DNA of 64,000 nt. Origin: Gaiellasilicea sp963765705 (lineage in GTDB: Bacteria > Actinomycetota > Thermoleophilia > Gaiellales > Gaiellaceae). Below, in pieces: positions 47,757-56,456 of the stretch; position 1 is the stretch's first letter, and every line of letters begins with the position of its first letter. A program made the position numbers and the translations under genes. Below the pieces are notes generated by a model. That model worked only from the letters and a program-made list of their open reading frames with translations. It was not told the origin of the DNA and ran no database searches. The DNA is taken from contig CAVXXJ010000011.1 of the NCBI GenBank assembly GCA_963765705.1, positions 62,001-126,000 on the forward strand. The letters are read 5' to 3'.

Positions 47757-47782
47757 GAAGGGCCGGCTCGCGCCGGCCCTTC
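47757..47782 (-). terminator. GC-rich hairpin after groEL, copy 2 of a repeated terminator
   Basis: GAAGGGCCGGC-TCGC-GCCGGCCCTTC, an 11-bp stem about 25 nt beyond the groEL stop on the minus strand. Arms and right flank match the hairpin at 46270; only the loops differ. Confidence 0.65.
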
Positions 47783-47808
47783 GTCGTTCCAGAGAGCCCG
47801 GAGGCTCC

Positions 47809-49443
47809 TTACATCATCCCGCCCATGCCGCCCATGTCGGGCATGCCGCCGCCACCGACGCCGGCCTTCTCGGGCGCCTCGGCGACGATCGCCTCGGTCG
47901 TGAGGATGTTCTTCGCGATCGACGCGGCGTTCTGGAGCGCCGAGCGCGTGACCATCGTCGGATCGATGATCCCGGCCTTGACCAGGTCCTCGACCTCACC
48001 CGTGTCGACGTTCAGCCCGTGGCCCTTGGCGGCCGTGCGGACCGAGTTGACGACGACCGAGCCCTCGAGCCCGGCGTTGTAGGCGAGCTGGCGAAGCGGC
48101 TCCTCGAGCGAGCGGGCGATGATCGCCGCACCCGTCTTCTCGTCGCCGCTCTCCATCTTGTCCAGCTTGATCGCAGCGACCGCGTTCAGCAGCGCGACAC
48201 CGCCGCCCGGCACGATGCCCTCCTCGAGGGCCGCGCGGGTGGCCTGCAGCGCGTCCTCGACGCGGTGCTTCTTCTCCTTCATCTCCGTCTCGGTCGCAGC
48301 GCCGACCTTGACGACGGCGACGCCGCCGGCCAGCTTCGCGAGGCGCTCCTGGAGCTTCTCGCGGTCGAAGTCGGAGTCGGTGTTCTCGACCTCCGCCTTC
48401 AGCTGCTTGATCCGGGACTTGATGCCCTCGGCATCGCCGGAGCCGTCGATGATCGTGGTCGAGTCCTTGTCGATCACGACGCGACGGGCCTTGCCCAGCT
48501 GCGAGATCTTCGTGTTCTCGAGCTTGAGACCCATCTCTTCGGTGATCACCTCGGCACCCGTGAGGATCGCGATGTCCTCGAGCATGCGCTTGCGGCGGTC
48601 ACCGAAGCCCGGCGCCTTGACGGCGACGGCGGTGAAGGTGCCGCGCAGCTTGTTGACGACGATCGTCGCGAGCGACTCGCCCTCGACGTCCTCCGCCACG
48701 ATCAGCAGCGGGCGGCCGGCCTGGATGACCTGCTCGAGCACCGGCAGGATGTCCTTGACGGCGCCGATCTTCTGGTTCGCGACCAGGATGTACGGATCGT
48801 CGAGCACGGCCTCCATGCGCTCGGCGTCGGTGATCATGTACGGCGAGAGGTAGCCCTTGTCGAACTGCATGCCCTCGGTGAACTCGAGCTCGAGGCCGAA
48901 GGTCTGGCCCTCCTCGACGTTCACGACGCCGTCCTTGCCGACCTTCTCGATCGCGTCCGCGATCACGTCGCCGATCTCGCGCTCGCGCGACGAGATGGTG
49001 GCGACCCGGGCGATGTCTTCCTTGCCGGAGACGTCCGTCGACTGCGTCTTGAGGTCCTCGACAACGGCGAGGACTGCCTGCTCGATGCCGCGCTTCAGCC
49101 CCATCGGGTTGGCGCCGGCAGCGACGTTCTTCAGGCCCTCGCGGACGATCGCCTGGGCGAGCACGGTTGCGGTGGTCGTGCCGTCACCGGCGACGTCGTT
49201 GGTCGCCGTGGCGACCTCGCGGACGAGCTGTGCGCCCTGGTTCTCGAACGGGTCCTCGACCTCGATCTCACGGGCGATGGTGACGCCGTCGTTGGTGATC
49301 GTCGGCGCGCCGAACTTCTTGTCCAGCACGACGTACCGGCCCTTCGGGCCGAGCGTCACCTTGACCGCGTCGGCGAGGATGTTCACGCCGCGCTCGAGCG
49401 CGCGCCGCGCGTCCTCGTTGAACTTGAGCTCCTTGTGAGCCAT
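47809..49443 (-). CDS. groEL: 60 kDa chaperonin GroEL
   Basis: 544 residues, standard length, ending in the flexible Gly-Gly-Met-repeat tail. Conserved ATP site Leu-Gly-Pro-Lys-Gly-Arg and Thr-Asn-Asp-Gly-Val-Thr-Ile near the N-terminus, and Asp-Gly-Thr-Thr-Thr-Ala near 86. Forms the folding cage with GroES. Second gene of groES-groEL under the CIRCE element upstream. Confidence 0.97.
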   Translation of the reverse strand: MAHKELKFNEDARRALERGVNILADAVKVTLGPKGRYVVLDKKFGAPTITNDGVTIAREIEVEDPFENQGAQLVREVATATNDVAGDGTTTATVLAQAIVREGLKNVAAGANPMGLKRGIEQAVLAVVEDLKTQSTDVSGKEDIARVATISSREREIGDVIADAIEKVGKDGVVNVEEGQTFGLELEFTEGMQFDKGYLSPYMITDAERMEAVLDDPYILVANQKIGAVKDILPVLEQVIQAGRPLLIVAEDVEGESLATIVVNKLRGTFTAVAVKAPGFGDRRKRMLEDIAILTGAEVITEEMGLKLENTKISQLGKARRVVIDKDSTTIIDGSGDAEGIKSRIKQLKAEVENTDSDFDREKLQERLAKLAGGVAVVKVGAATETEMKEKKHRVEDALQATRAALEEGIVPGGGVALLNAVAAIKLDKMESGDEKTGAAIIARSLEEPLRQLAYNAGLEGSVVVNSVRTAAKGHGLNVDTGEVEDLVKAGIIDPTMVTRSALQNAASIAKNILTTEAIVAEAPEKAGVGGGGMPDMGGMGGMM

Positions 49444-49464
49444 AGCTGTAGTTCCTCCTAGTTC

Positions 49465-49770
49465 CTAGACTGCGGCGCGATCGCCGACGACCTTGGCCAG
49501 CACGTCGGACTCGCGCAGGATCAGCACGTCGTCGGCGCCGACCTTGATCTCGGTCCCGCCGTACTTGGAGAAGATGATCTCGTCACCCTCCTCGACGTCC
49601 ATCTTGATGTACTCGCCGTCCTCGTCACGAGGGCCGGGACCGACTGCGAGGACCTTGCCGCGCTGCGGCTTCTCCTTCGCGGTGTCGGGCAGCACGATGC
49701 CGCTGACGGTGATCTCCTCTTCCTCGAGGATCTCCACGATCAGCCGGTCACCGAGAGGCTGCAGGTTCAT
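49465..49770 (-). CDS. groES: 10 kDa co-chaperonin GroES
   Basis: 101 residues. Typical Leu-Gly-Asp-Arg-Leu-Ile-Val start, the mobile loop (Thr-Val-Ser-Gly-Ile-Val-Leu-Pro-Asp-Thr-Ala-Lys-Glu-Lys-Pro) and the roof hairpin. ATG 49770 with an AGGAGG ribosome site. 21 nt before groEL. Heat-inducible through HrcA/CIRCE. Confidence 0.96.
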   Translation of the reverse strand: MNLQPLGDRLIVEILEEEEITVSGIVLPDTAKEKPQRGKVLAVGPGPRDEDGEYIKMDVEEGDEIIFSKYGGTEIKVGADDVLILRESDVLAKVVGDRAAV

Positions 49771-49807
49771 GTGTTTGCCTCCTAGTTCGGACACTTTGTG
49801 ACAGTTC

Positions 49808-49834
49808 CTGGCACTCTCACCTGGAGAGTGCCAG
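49808..49834 (-). promoter_or_regulatory. CIRCE element (HrcA operator)
   Basis: CTGGCACTC-N9-GAGTGCCAG, exactly the 9-9-9 layout of CIRCE (TTAGCACTC-N9-GAGTGCTAA), 37 nt before the groES start. A -10-like TATATT (minus strand, 49840-49845) lies just upstream, so HrcA would sit over the transcription start. Confidence 0.92.
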
Positions 49835-49924
49835 GTGGCAATATACCAAGATCGACCCGCGCGCACAGCGATACCCGCCGGGCGCGGCGGCGCTTTGTTA
49901 CAAAGTGGCCGTGAATTGCCAGTG

Positions 49925-50356
49925 ATGCGCGAGTTCTCCGCCGGCGGTGTGATCGTCCGGCGCCTGCGCGGCCGCTGGTGGCTCGCCGCGATCCGCCCGA
50001 ACGGCAAGCCGGAAGGGGTCTGGGCGCTGCCGAAAGGGCTGATCGACCCGGGCGAGAGCGGCGCCGAGACGGCGCTCCGCGAGGTCGCCGAGGAGACCGG
50101 TCTCACCGGCCGTCTCGACCAGAAGCTCGGCGACGTCCGCTACGTCTACACCCGCCGCGGCGAGCGTGTCTTCAAGGTCGTCAGCTTCTTCCTGCTCCGC
50201 TGGCGCGGCGGCCGAATCGGCGAGCTGCCCGCCGGGATGGACCTCGAGGTCGCCGAGGCTCGCTGGCTGCCGCTGGACGACGCGCCCCGCCTGCTCGCCT
50301 ACGGCGGCGAGCGCGAGATGGCGAAGAAGGCGATCGCGGTCCTGGCGACTCTATGA
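49925..50356 (+). CDS. NUDIX hydrolase
   Basis: 143 residues from ATG 49925. Complete Nudix box from Gly-Leu-Ile-Asp-Pro-Gly-Glu to Arg-Glu-Val-Ala-Glu-Glu-Thr-Gly-Leu (about 36-58). Cleaves nucleoside-diphosphate-linked substrates (for example dinucleoside polyphosphates or damaged NTPs); the specific one is not evident. Divergent from groES; ASCH gene follows. Confidence 0.88.
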   Translation: MREFSAGGVIVRRLRGRWWLAAIRPNGKPEGVWALPKGLIDPGESGAETALREVAEETGLTGRLDQKLGDVRYVYTRRGERVFKVVSFFLLRWRGGRIGELPAGMDLEVAEARWLPLDDAPRLLAYGGEREMAKKAIAVLATL

Positions 50357-50372
50357 TCATCCGGCCGTGGCC

Positions 50373-50729
50373 ATGTTCGCCCTCAACTTCTATTCCCCGC
50401 TCGTCGCCGACCAGCTGAGGACCCACCGCAAGACGGCGACGATCCGACTCGGCGACAAGTCCGGGAAGTACAAGAAGGGGATGATCGTGACCGTGCTCGT
50501 CGGCGTGCGCTACGGGCAGCGCGAGAAGATCTTCGACGCGGTGATCGACAAGGTCGAGGTGAAGACGATCAGCGAGCTCTCGCCTCGCGAGATCGAGCAC
50601 GACAACCCGGAGATCCGCCGCCCCGACGAGATGTCCCGCTTCCTCGGCCAGCTCTACAACCGCGAGGTCTCGGAAGACGAGACCGTGACGGTGATCCGCT
50701 TCTCGCAGATCATCGGCTCGATGTTCTAG
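50373..50729 (+). CDS. ASCH-domain RNA-binding-like protein
   Basis: 118 residues from ATG 50373 (GTG 50367 also in frame). The pattern Phe-Tyr-Ser-Pro-Leu...Arg-Lys-Thr-Ala-Thr-Ile-Arg-Leu-Gly-Asp-Lys-Ser-Gly-Lys-Tyr then Val-Thr-Val-Leu-Val-Gly matches the ASCH/PUA-like beta barrel, thought to bind RNA. Specific target unknown. The AGGAG for the following cyclase gene overlaps its stop. Confidence 0.72.
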   Translation: MFALNFYSPLVADQLRTHRKTATIRLGDKSGKYKKGMIVTVLVGVRYGQREKIFDAVIDKVEVKTISELSPREIEHDNPEIRRPDEMSRFLGQLYNREVSEDETVTVIRFSQIIGSMF

Positions 50730-50736
50730 GAGCACG

Positions 50737-52035
50737 CTGGCGCTCGTCGTCGCTCTGCTGACGCTGCCGCTGGTCGGGCTCGCGGTCCTGCTCGTGGCTC
50801 CCAGTACAGACGTCCACTGGCAGCACCAGCCGTCGCACTTCTGGCTCGTCCTCCTCAGCGCCGGCCTCAACGCGTCGCTCGCGTACGGAACCGGTGTCGC
50901 CGCACGCCGCCGCGGTGACCGGCGCGTCCACCTCGTGTCGCTCTCCTTCCTCGCGGCCTCGGGCTTTCTCGCCCTGCATGCGCTGGCCACGCCGGGAGTG
51001 CTCCTCGAAAAGCCGAACCTGGGATTCGTGATCGCGACACCGGTCGGGCTCCTGCTCGCCGGAGCGCTCGCGGCTCTCTCCGCCGTCGACCGGCAGCCCC
51101 TGCAACCGAAGCTGATCGAGCGAGGCTTGCTCGGCGCGCTCGCGGCCTGGGCAATCGCCTCGCTCGCCCTCTTCCCCGAGGCCAGCGACTCGGTCGTCCC
51201 GGACCGGTTGTCGCTGCCGCTCGTCACCCTGTCGCTGGTCGGCGTCGGGCTCTACGCGTTCGCGGTGGCCCGCTACCTCACGCTCTACCGGAAGCGCCGC
51301 TCCCGGCTCCTGCTCGGCCTCACGGTCGCGTTCGTGCTGCTGGCGGAGGCCATGGTTGCGGTCGGGCTCGGCCGCGCCTGGCAAGCGTCGTGGTGGGAGT
51401 GGCACGTGCTGATGCTGCTGGCGTTCGCCGTCATCGCGCTGATGGCGCACCGCGAGGGATCCGAGGAGCGGTTCGGCCGACTGTATCTCGACCACGACGC
51501 ACAGCCTGTGACCGTCCTCTTCGCGGACCTGCAGGGATTCACCGCGTTCTCGGAGCGTCACGAGCCGGGCGTGGTCTCGGCGATGCTCGACGCTCTCTTC
51601 CAGGCGTCCATCCCCGAGATCGAGCGCCAGGGTGGGACGGTCGACAGGCTGGTCGGCGACGCCGTCTTCGCAACGTTCGCGGGAGCCAACCATGCGGAGC
51701 GCGCGGCCCGAGCCGCCCTCGCACTCCAGGCTGAGACGGGCGCGCTGGCGGCAGAGCATCCGGAGTGGCCCCGCTTCCGCGCCGGGCTCAACTCGGGGTA
51801 CGCGGCAAGCGGCGTGCTCGGCGTCGGCAGCGGCCGTACCTACAGCGCGATTGGCGACACCGTCAACCTCGGCTCCCGGATCGAGGGGCTGGCGCCGGCC
51901 GGCGGGGTCGCGATGAGCGCCGAGACGGCCCGGCAGCTCTGGGGCGCCGAGACCGAGCCGCTCGATGTCCTCCAGGTGAAGGGGCGCGAGGAGCCCGTCG
52001 AGGTGCTGCTCCTGCTGTCCCTGACGGAGCGTTAG
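50737..52035 (+). CDS. Membrane-bound class III adenylate/guanylate cyclase
   Basis: About 432 residues if CTG 50737 is the start; 413 from the first standard codon (GTG 50794). Six or so membrane helices in the first 230 residues, then a class III cyclase domain (about 255-415): metal Asp in Leu-Phe-Ala-Asp-Leu-Gln-Gly-Phe-Thr, second Asp in Val-Gly-Asp-Ala-Val-Phe-Ala, and Val-Asn-Leu-Gly-Ser-Arg-Ile-Glu-Gly-Leu. The CTG has AGGAG 4 nt upstream and begins a membrane helix that the GTG start would cut off. Makes cAMP or cGMP in response to an unknown membrane signal. Confidence 0.82.
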   Translation: MALVVALLTLPLVGLAVLLVAPSTDVHWQHQPSHFWLVLLSAGLNASLAYGTGVAARRRGDRRVHLVSLSFLAASGFLALHALATPGVLLEKPNLGFVIATPVGLLLAGALAALSAVDRQPLQPKLIERGLLGALAAWAIASLALFPEASDSVVPDRLSLPLVTLSLVGVGLYAFAVARYLTLYRKRRSRLLLGLTVAFVLLAEAMVAVGLGRAWQASWWEWHVLMLLAFAVIALMAHREGSEERFGRLYLDHDAQPVTVLFADLQGFTAFSERHEPGVVSAMLDALFQASIPEIERQGGTVDRLVGDAVFATFAGANHAERAARAALALQAETGALAAEHPEWPRFRAGLNSGYAASGVLGVGSGRTYSAIGDTVNLGSRIEGLAPAGGVAMSAETARQLWGAETEPLDVLQVKGREEPVEVLLLLSLTER

Positions 52036-52310
52036 CGGCCGGGCTTGCGGATCCGGACGCCGAGCACCTCCGGCGGACGGATCGCGACCCCGCACTCCTC
52101 GCACTCGACCGCGAAGGCGGACGGGAACGGCGCCGAGCAGGCTGGGCAGCGATGCCGCGTCTCACCGCCACAGTGCGGGCACGCGGCCGGGAGCTCCGAC
52201 TCGCCCTCGAGGAAGTAGCGCCACACGGAGCCGCAGTCGAGGCAGAAACACGTGTAGTCGCCGAGCGTCTTGCGCCGCTCCTCCTGGATCCAGTTGCGCT
52301 TCTTGACCAC
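52032..52310 (-). CDS. Zinc-ribbon protein
   Basis: 92 residues from GTG 52310. Four Cys-x2-Cys pairs (Cys-Leu-Asp-Cys, Cys-Pro-His-Cys, Cys-Pro-Ala-Cys, Cys-Glu-Glu-Cys), enough for two zinc ribbons, between a basic N-terminus and C-terminus; nucleic-acid binding is plausible. Stop interlocks with the cyclase stop (TTAG shared, TAA/TAG). No named family recognised. Confidence 0.7.
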   Translation of the reverse strand: MVKKRNWIQEERRKTLGDYTCFCLDCGSVWRYFLEGESELPAACPHCGGETRHRCPACSAPFPSAFAVECEECGVAIRPPEVLGVRIRKPGR

Positions 52311-52316
52311 GACTGA

Positions 52317-52322
52317 ACCGTA
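52317..52322 (-). promoter_or_regulatory. -10-like box of the zinc-ribbon gene (leaderless pattern)
   Basis: TACGGT on the minus strand ends 6 nt before GTG 52310. Confidence 0.45.
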
Positions 52323-52351
52323 GCCCAGGCGCGCTTTGATAGAAGCGGAGG

Positions 52352-53812
52352 GTGCCCGATCGCAAGACCAATCCCTGGCTCGTCCTCTGCCTCGTCTGCA
52401 TCGCGCAGTTCATGGTCGTCCTCGACGCGACGATCGTGAACGTGGCGCTGCCGTCGATCCAGACGGACCTCAAGCTCGCGGAGAACGACCTCCAGTGGGT
52501 GGTGAACGCGTACACGCTGATCTTCGGCGGCTTCCTGCTGCTCGGAGGCCGCGCAGGCGACCTGATCGGGCGCAAGCGCGTCTTCCTCGCCGGCGTGGTC
52601 GTCTTCACCGTCGCGTCCTTCCTGAACGCGATCGCGGAGTCGTCGACCTGGCTGATCCTGGCCCGCGGCCTGCAGGGCCTCGGCGCGGCGCTCGTCGCGC
52701 CGGCCGCGCTCTCGATCCTGACGACGACGTTCGCCGAGGGCCAGGCACGCACCAAGGCGATGGGCGTCTGGGCTGCGATCGCGACGGGCGGAGCGGCGGT
52801 CGGTCTCCTGCTCGGCGGCATCCTCGTCGAGTTCCTCTCCTGGCCGTGGATCTTCTACGTCAACCTCCCGGTGGGCATCGCGGCGTTCATCGCCTCGGTG
52901 ATCTACGTGCCCGAGTCAAGAGCCGACGCCGAGCACCGGATCTTCGACCTCCCCGGCGCGGTCACCGTCACCGCAGGCCTGATCGCGCTCGTCTACGGAA
53001 TCGTCAACGTGCAGAAGTCGGGCTGGACGTCCGGGAGCACGATCGGCTTCGGAATCGTCGCCGTGATCCTGCTGACCGCCTTCGTCTTGATCGAGCAGCG
53101 GCAGCGAGCGCCGCTCGTGCGGCTCGGCATCTTCCGCGTCCGCACGCTGCGGACGGCGAACATCGCGATGCTGCTCGTCGCGTCGGGCCTCTTCGCGATG
53201 TTCTTCTTCACGACGCTGTACATCCAGCGCGTGCTGGACTTCTCACCCCTGCAGGCCGGTCTCGCGTTCCTGCCGGTGACCGCAGGGATCGGCATCGGCG
53301 CCGGCCTGTCGCAGGTTGCCGTGAAGCAGCTCGGGATCCGCATGACGGCGATCATCGGCATGTCGATCGCGACGGTGGGAATGCTGCTCCTGGTCACGAG
53401 CGATGCGAACGGGTCGTACCTCTCGGACGTGCTGCTCGGCCTCGGCCCGGTGGCCGTCGGGATGGGGCTGACGTTCGTGCCGGTGACCCTGCTCGCCACG
53501 AACGGGGTCGAGCACAGGGACGCCGGCCTCGCCTCGGGGCTCTTCAACACGTCACAACAGGTGGGCGGCGCACTTGGGCTCGCGATCCTGTCCACGCTCG
53601 CGGTCAACCGAACGGAGAATCACCTGGCCGGGCTGAACGGCTCGCCGACGCCGGTCGAGCAGGGCGAAGCGCTCGTCACCGGCTTCCACGCCGCCTATCT
53701 CGCCGGCGCGGCCTTCTTCGTCGCCGGGATCATCGTCATGATCCTGACGCTCAAGCGATCGGACGAAGAGCAGGTCGACACGGAGCGCCCGATGACCGAG
53801 ATGGCGGCCTAG
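52352..53812 (+). CDS. DHA2-family MFS drug exporter (EmrB/QacA type)
   Basis: 486 residues from GTG 52352 with a GGAGG ribosome site. Fourteen predicted helices; motif Leu-Asp-Ala-Thr-Ile-Val-Asn-Val-Ala-Leu-Pro in helix 1, the loop Gly-Arg-Ala-Gly-Asp-Leu-Ile-Gly-Arg-Lys-Arg, and helix 5 motif C (Gly-Gly-Ala-Ala-Val-Gly-Leu-Leu-Leu-Gly-Gly). Proton-coupled efflux of lipophilic or cationic compounds. No regulator adjacent. Stop shared as CTAG with the convergent gene. Confidence 0.9.
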   Translation: MPDRKTNPWLVLCLVCIAQFMVVLDATIVNVALPSIQTDLKLAENDLQWVVNAYTLIFGGFLLLGGRAGDLIGRKRVFLAGVVVFTVASFLNAIAESSTWLILARGLQGLGAALVAPAALSILTTTFAEGQARTKAMGVWAAIATGGAAVGLLLGGILVEFLSWPWIFYVNLPVGIAAFIASVIYVPESRADAEHRIFDLPGAVTVTAGLIALVYGIVNVQKSGWTSGSTIGFGIVAVILLTAFVLIEQRQRAPLVRLGIFRVRTLRTANIAMLLVASGLFAMFFFTTLYIQRVLDFSPLQAGLAFLPVTAGIGIGAGLSQVAVKQLGIRMTAIIGMSIATVGMLLLVTSDANGSYLSDVLLGLGPVAVGMGLTFVPVTLLATNGVEHRDAGLASGLFNTSQQVGGALGLAILSTLAVNRTENHLAGLNGSPTPVEQGEALVTGFHAAYLAGAAFFVAGIIVMILTLKRSDEEQVDTERPMTEMAA

Positions 53813-54390
53813 CGGGACTGCAGCGCGTCGAGCGCGATCCCGAGCGAGACGGCGAGCCGCCGGTCGATCTTCCGCTCGACATCACCGCTGACGTCCAGGT
53901 CGTACGTGTCGCGAACGCCGAAGCGGCGGTTCAGATCGCCGATGTGCCTCTCGCCGTCGTCGATCGTGAAGTGGAACGGGATCGGGACGAAGTCCCCGTA
54001 CGGCACGGCGTCGATGACGCGGCGGAGGATCGCGATCGGAACCGAGCGCTCCTTCGCGATCGCGAGCTCCTGCTCGTTCGCGTCCATGATCGACCAGGTC
54101 GAGCGGAGCAGCGACTTGCCGAAGACCTTGCCGAGGACGCCGATCTTCTCGCCCTCGGGAGTCGTCACGTCGTAGCGGCCGCCGAACTCCATCAGCGAGC
54201 GCGCCTTGATCCGCCAGAGCTCGCGCCCCTCGTTCTCGTCGGCGAAGAAGCGGATGTCCTCCTTGATCGCCATCCGCTTCTGGCGGACGAACGCGACCGG
54301 AGTCGGCCCGGCGGAGATCTTGTAGAGGTTGACCATCGGCCTGATCAGCTGGCCGATCGTGAACTTGTCTTCCTGAAGCCAGTCGGACAT
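53809..54390 (-). CDS. LURP-one-related/DUF567-like protein
   Basis: 193 residues from ATG 54390. Repeating beta pattern around a hydrophobic core (Phe-Val-Arg-Gln-Lys-Arg-Met-Ala-Ile-Lys-Glu-Asp-Ile-Arg-Phe-Phe, then Trp-Arg-Ile-Lys-Ala-Arg-Ser) as in LURP-one/tubby-like scramblase-fold proteins. Possible membrane-associated role in the family; unproven. Divergent from the pyruvate dehydrogenase operon, 40 nt apart. Confidence 0.65.
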   Translation of the reverse strand: MSDWLQEDKFTIGQLIRPMVNLYKISAGPTPVAFVRQKRMAIKEDIRFFADENEGRELWRIKARSLMEFGGRYDVTTPEGEKIGVLGKVFGKSLLRSTWSIMDANEQELAIAKERSVPIAILRRVIDAVPYGDFVPIPFHFTIDDGERHIGDLNRRFGVRDTYDLDVSGDVERKIDRRLAVSLGIALDALQSR

Positions 54391-54430
54391 CGACGCCGAT
54401 GGTACCCGGGGTCGATATCGTTCGGGACAC

Positions 54431-55474
54431 ATGGCGGTGCGTGAAGCAGAGCCGGTCGGCTCGTTCAACGAGGTGAAGGAAGCCGGTCTCGACCGCGAGG
54501 ACCTCCTCGGCATCTACCGCAACCTGCTCGTCACCCGCGGGATCGAGGAGCGCGGCCACATCCTGTACAAGCAGGGGAAGATTCCCGGCTCGTTCTACAC
54601 CGGCAAGGGCAACGAGGGCGCGGCCGTCGGAGTCGCGACCGCGATGGGCCCGAACGACGTCGGCACGCCGCTCCACCGCGACATGGGAGTCCACGTCACG
54701 CGCGGCGTCGAGCCGTGGCGGATCTTCGCGCAGTTCATGGGCCGCGAGGACGGCCCCACCCGCGGCCGCGACGGCAACGTCCACATGGCCGACCAGAGGC
54801 TCGGCCTGATCGCCATGGTCAGCCACCTGCCCGCGATGCTGCCGGTCGCAGTCGGCTGCGCGCTCGCCTTCCGGATCCGCGACGAGAAACGCGTCGCGGT
54901 CGGCTGGTCGGGCGAAGGCGCGATGGCCCGCGGCGACGCACACGAGGCGATGAACCTCGCCGGCGTGCGCAACCTCCCGATGGTCTTCATCGTCGACAAC
55001 AACCAGTGGGCCTACTCGACGCCCTCGCACCTCGAGTACGCAGTCGAGCATCTCGCCGACCGCGCCGCCGCCTACGGGTTCGAGGGCGTCGTCGTCGACG
55101 GCACCGACGTGCTCGCCGTCTACCGCGAGGCGAAGGCGGCGATCGAGAAGGCGCGCGAGGGCGGCGGCCCGACGCTGCTCGAGCTGAAGACCCTCCGCAT
55201 GGAGGGCCACGCGGTCCACGACGACGCGTTCTACGTGCCCAAGGAGCTGTTCGAGGAGTGGGCGAAGAACGACCCGCTCGAGCGCTACCGCACCTGGCTG
55301 CGCAAGAACGCCGAGCTGACCGACGACGAAGAGGAAGAGATGAACACCCGCGTCAAGAAGATCCTCAACGACGCGCTCGCGAAGGCCGACGAGTCGCCGG
55401 ATCCCGACCCGGCGACGCTGCTCGACGGCGTCTACGCGACGCCCGAGGACCTCGACACGCCCCACCACAAGTAA
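54431..55474 (+). CDS. pdhA: Pyruvate dehydrogenase E1 component, alpha subunit
   Basis: 347 residues. ThDP/Mg motif starting Gly-Glu-Gly-Ala (about 160) and ending in Asp-Asn-Asn-Gln-Trp-Ala, and the phosphorylation-loop-like Arg-Met-Glu-Gly-His-Ala. First gene of pdhA-pdhB-pdhC; TAATG overlap with the beta gene. Pyruvate as substrate is inferred from association with E2, lipA and lipB; branched-chain 2-oxoacids remain possible. Confidence 0.88.
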   Translation: MAVREAEPVGSFNEVKEAGLDREDLLGIYRNLLVTRGIEERGHILYKQGKIPGSFYTGKGNEGAAVGVATAMGPNDVGTPLHRDMGVHVTRGVEPWRIFAQFMGREDGPTRGRDGNVHMADQRLGLIAMVSHLPAMLPVAVGCALAFRIRDEKRVAVGWSGEGAMARGDAHEAMNLAGVRNLPMVFIVDNNQWAYSTPSHLEYAVEHLADRAAAYGFEGVVVDGTDVLAVYREAKAAIEKAREGGGPTLLELKTLRMEGHAVHDDAFYVPKELFEEWAKNDPLERYRTWLRKNAELTDDEEEEMNTRVKKILNDALAKADESPDPDPATLLDGVYATPEDLDTPHHK

Positions 55475-56448
55475 TGGCCGAGAAGACGTACCTCCAGGCG
55501 ATCAGCGACGGCCTCCGGCAGGAGATGCGGCGCGACGAACGGGTCTACGTCCTCGGCGAGGACGTCGGCGTCTACGGCGGCGCCTTCAAGGTGACACTCG
55601 GCTTCCAGGAGGAGTTCGGCCCCTGGCGGGTGATCGACATGCCGCTCGCGGAGACCGCGATCCTCGGCGCCGCCACCGGCTCGGCGTTCATGGGCATGCG
55701 CCCTGTCGCCGAGATGCAGTTCGCGGACTTCATCTCCTGCGGCTGGGACCACCTGGTCACGGTCGCGGCCAAGCAGCGGTTCCGCGCCGGCACCCCCGTG
55801 CCGATCGTCGTCCGGCTCCCGTCGGGCGGCGGCTTCTCCGGCGGGCCGTTCCACTCGCAGAACCCGGAGAGCTCGTTCGCGCACATCCCGGGCCTCAAGT
55901 GCGTCTGCCCCGCGACTCCGGAGGACGCGAAGGGCCTGCTCGTCGCCGCGATCGAGGACCCGAACCCCGTCCTCTACTTCGAGCACAAGCACCTCTACCG
56001 CCGCATCAAGGGCGAAGTGCCGGACGAGCGCTACGTGACCCCGATCGGCAAGGCGCGCACGCACCGTGAGGGCGACGACATCTCGCTGATCACGTGGGGC
56101 GCGATGGTGTACACCGCCGAAGAGGCAGCGAAGGAGCTGGAGCAGGACGGCGTCTCGGTCGAGATCATCGACCTGCGAACGGTCATGCCCTGGGACAAGG
56201 AAGCCGTGCTGGCCAGCGTGCGCAAGTGCTCCAAGGTGATCGTGCTGCACGAGGACAACCGCACCGGCGGCTTCGGCGGCGAGATCGCCGCGACGATCGC
56301 CGAGGAGGCATTCGAGGACCTCGACGGTCCGGTGAGGCGGATCGCGGCGCCCGACTGCCCGGTGCCGTTCGCGCCCGTGCTCGAGAAGGCGTTCCTCCCG
56401 CAGGTGGAGGACGTCGTAGCGGGATTGAGAGAGCTCGCGGAGTACTAG
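55474..56448 (+). CDS. pdhB: Pyruvate dehydrogenase E1 component, beta subunit
   Basis: 324 residues. Gly-Glu-Asp-Val-Gly-Val-Tyr-Gly-Gly (about 27) and Asp-Met-Pro-Leu-Ala-Glu (about 58) are the beta-chain ThDP and interface motifs; C-terminal transketolase domain follows. ATG shares an A with the pdhA stop. Pairs with PdhA to decarboxylate the 2-oxoacid and reductively acylate the E2 lipoyl arm. Confidence 0.9.
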   Translation: MAEKTYLQAISDGLRQEMRRDERVYVLGEDVGVYGGAFKVTLGFQEEFGPWRVIDMPLAETAILGAATGSAFMGMRPVAEMQFADFISCGWDHLVTVAAKQRFRAGTPVPIVVRLPSGGGFSGGPFHSQNPESSFAHIPGLKCVCPATPEDAKGLLVAAIEDPNPVLYFEHKHLYRRIKGEVPDERYVTPIGKARTHREGDDISLITWGAMVYTAEEAAKELEQDGVSVEIIDLRTVMPWDKEAVLASVRKCSKVIVLHEDNRTGGFGGEIAATIAEEAFEDLDGPVRRIAAPDCPVPFAPVLEKAFLPQVEDVVAGLRELAEY

Positions 56449-56456
56449 GAGGAACG

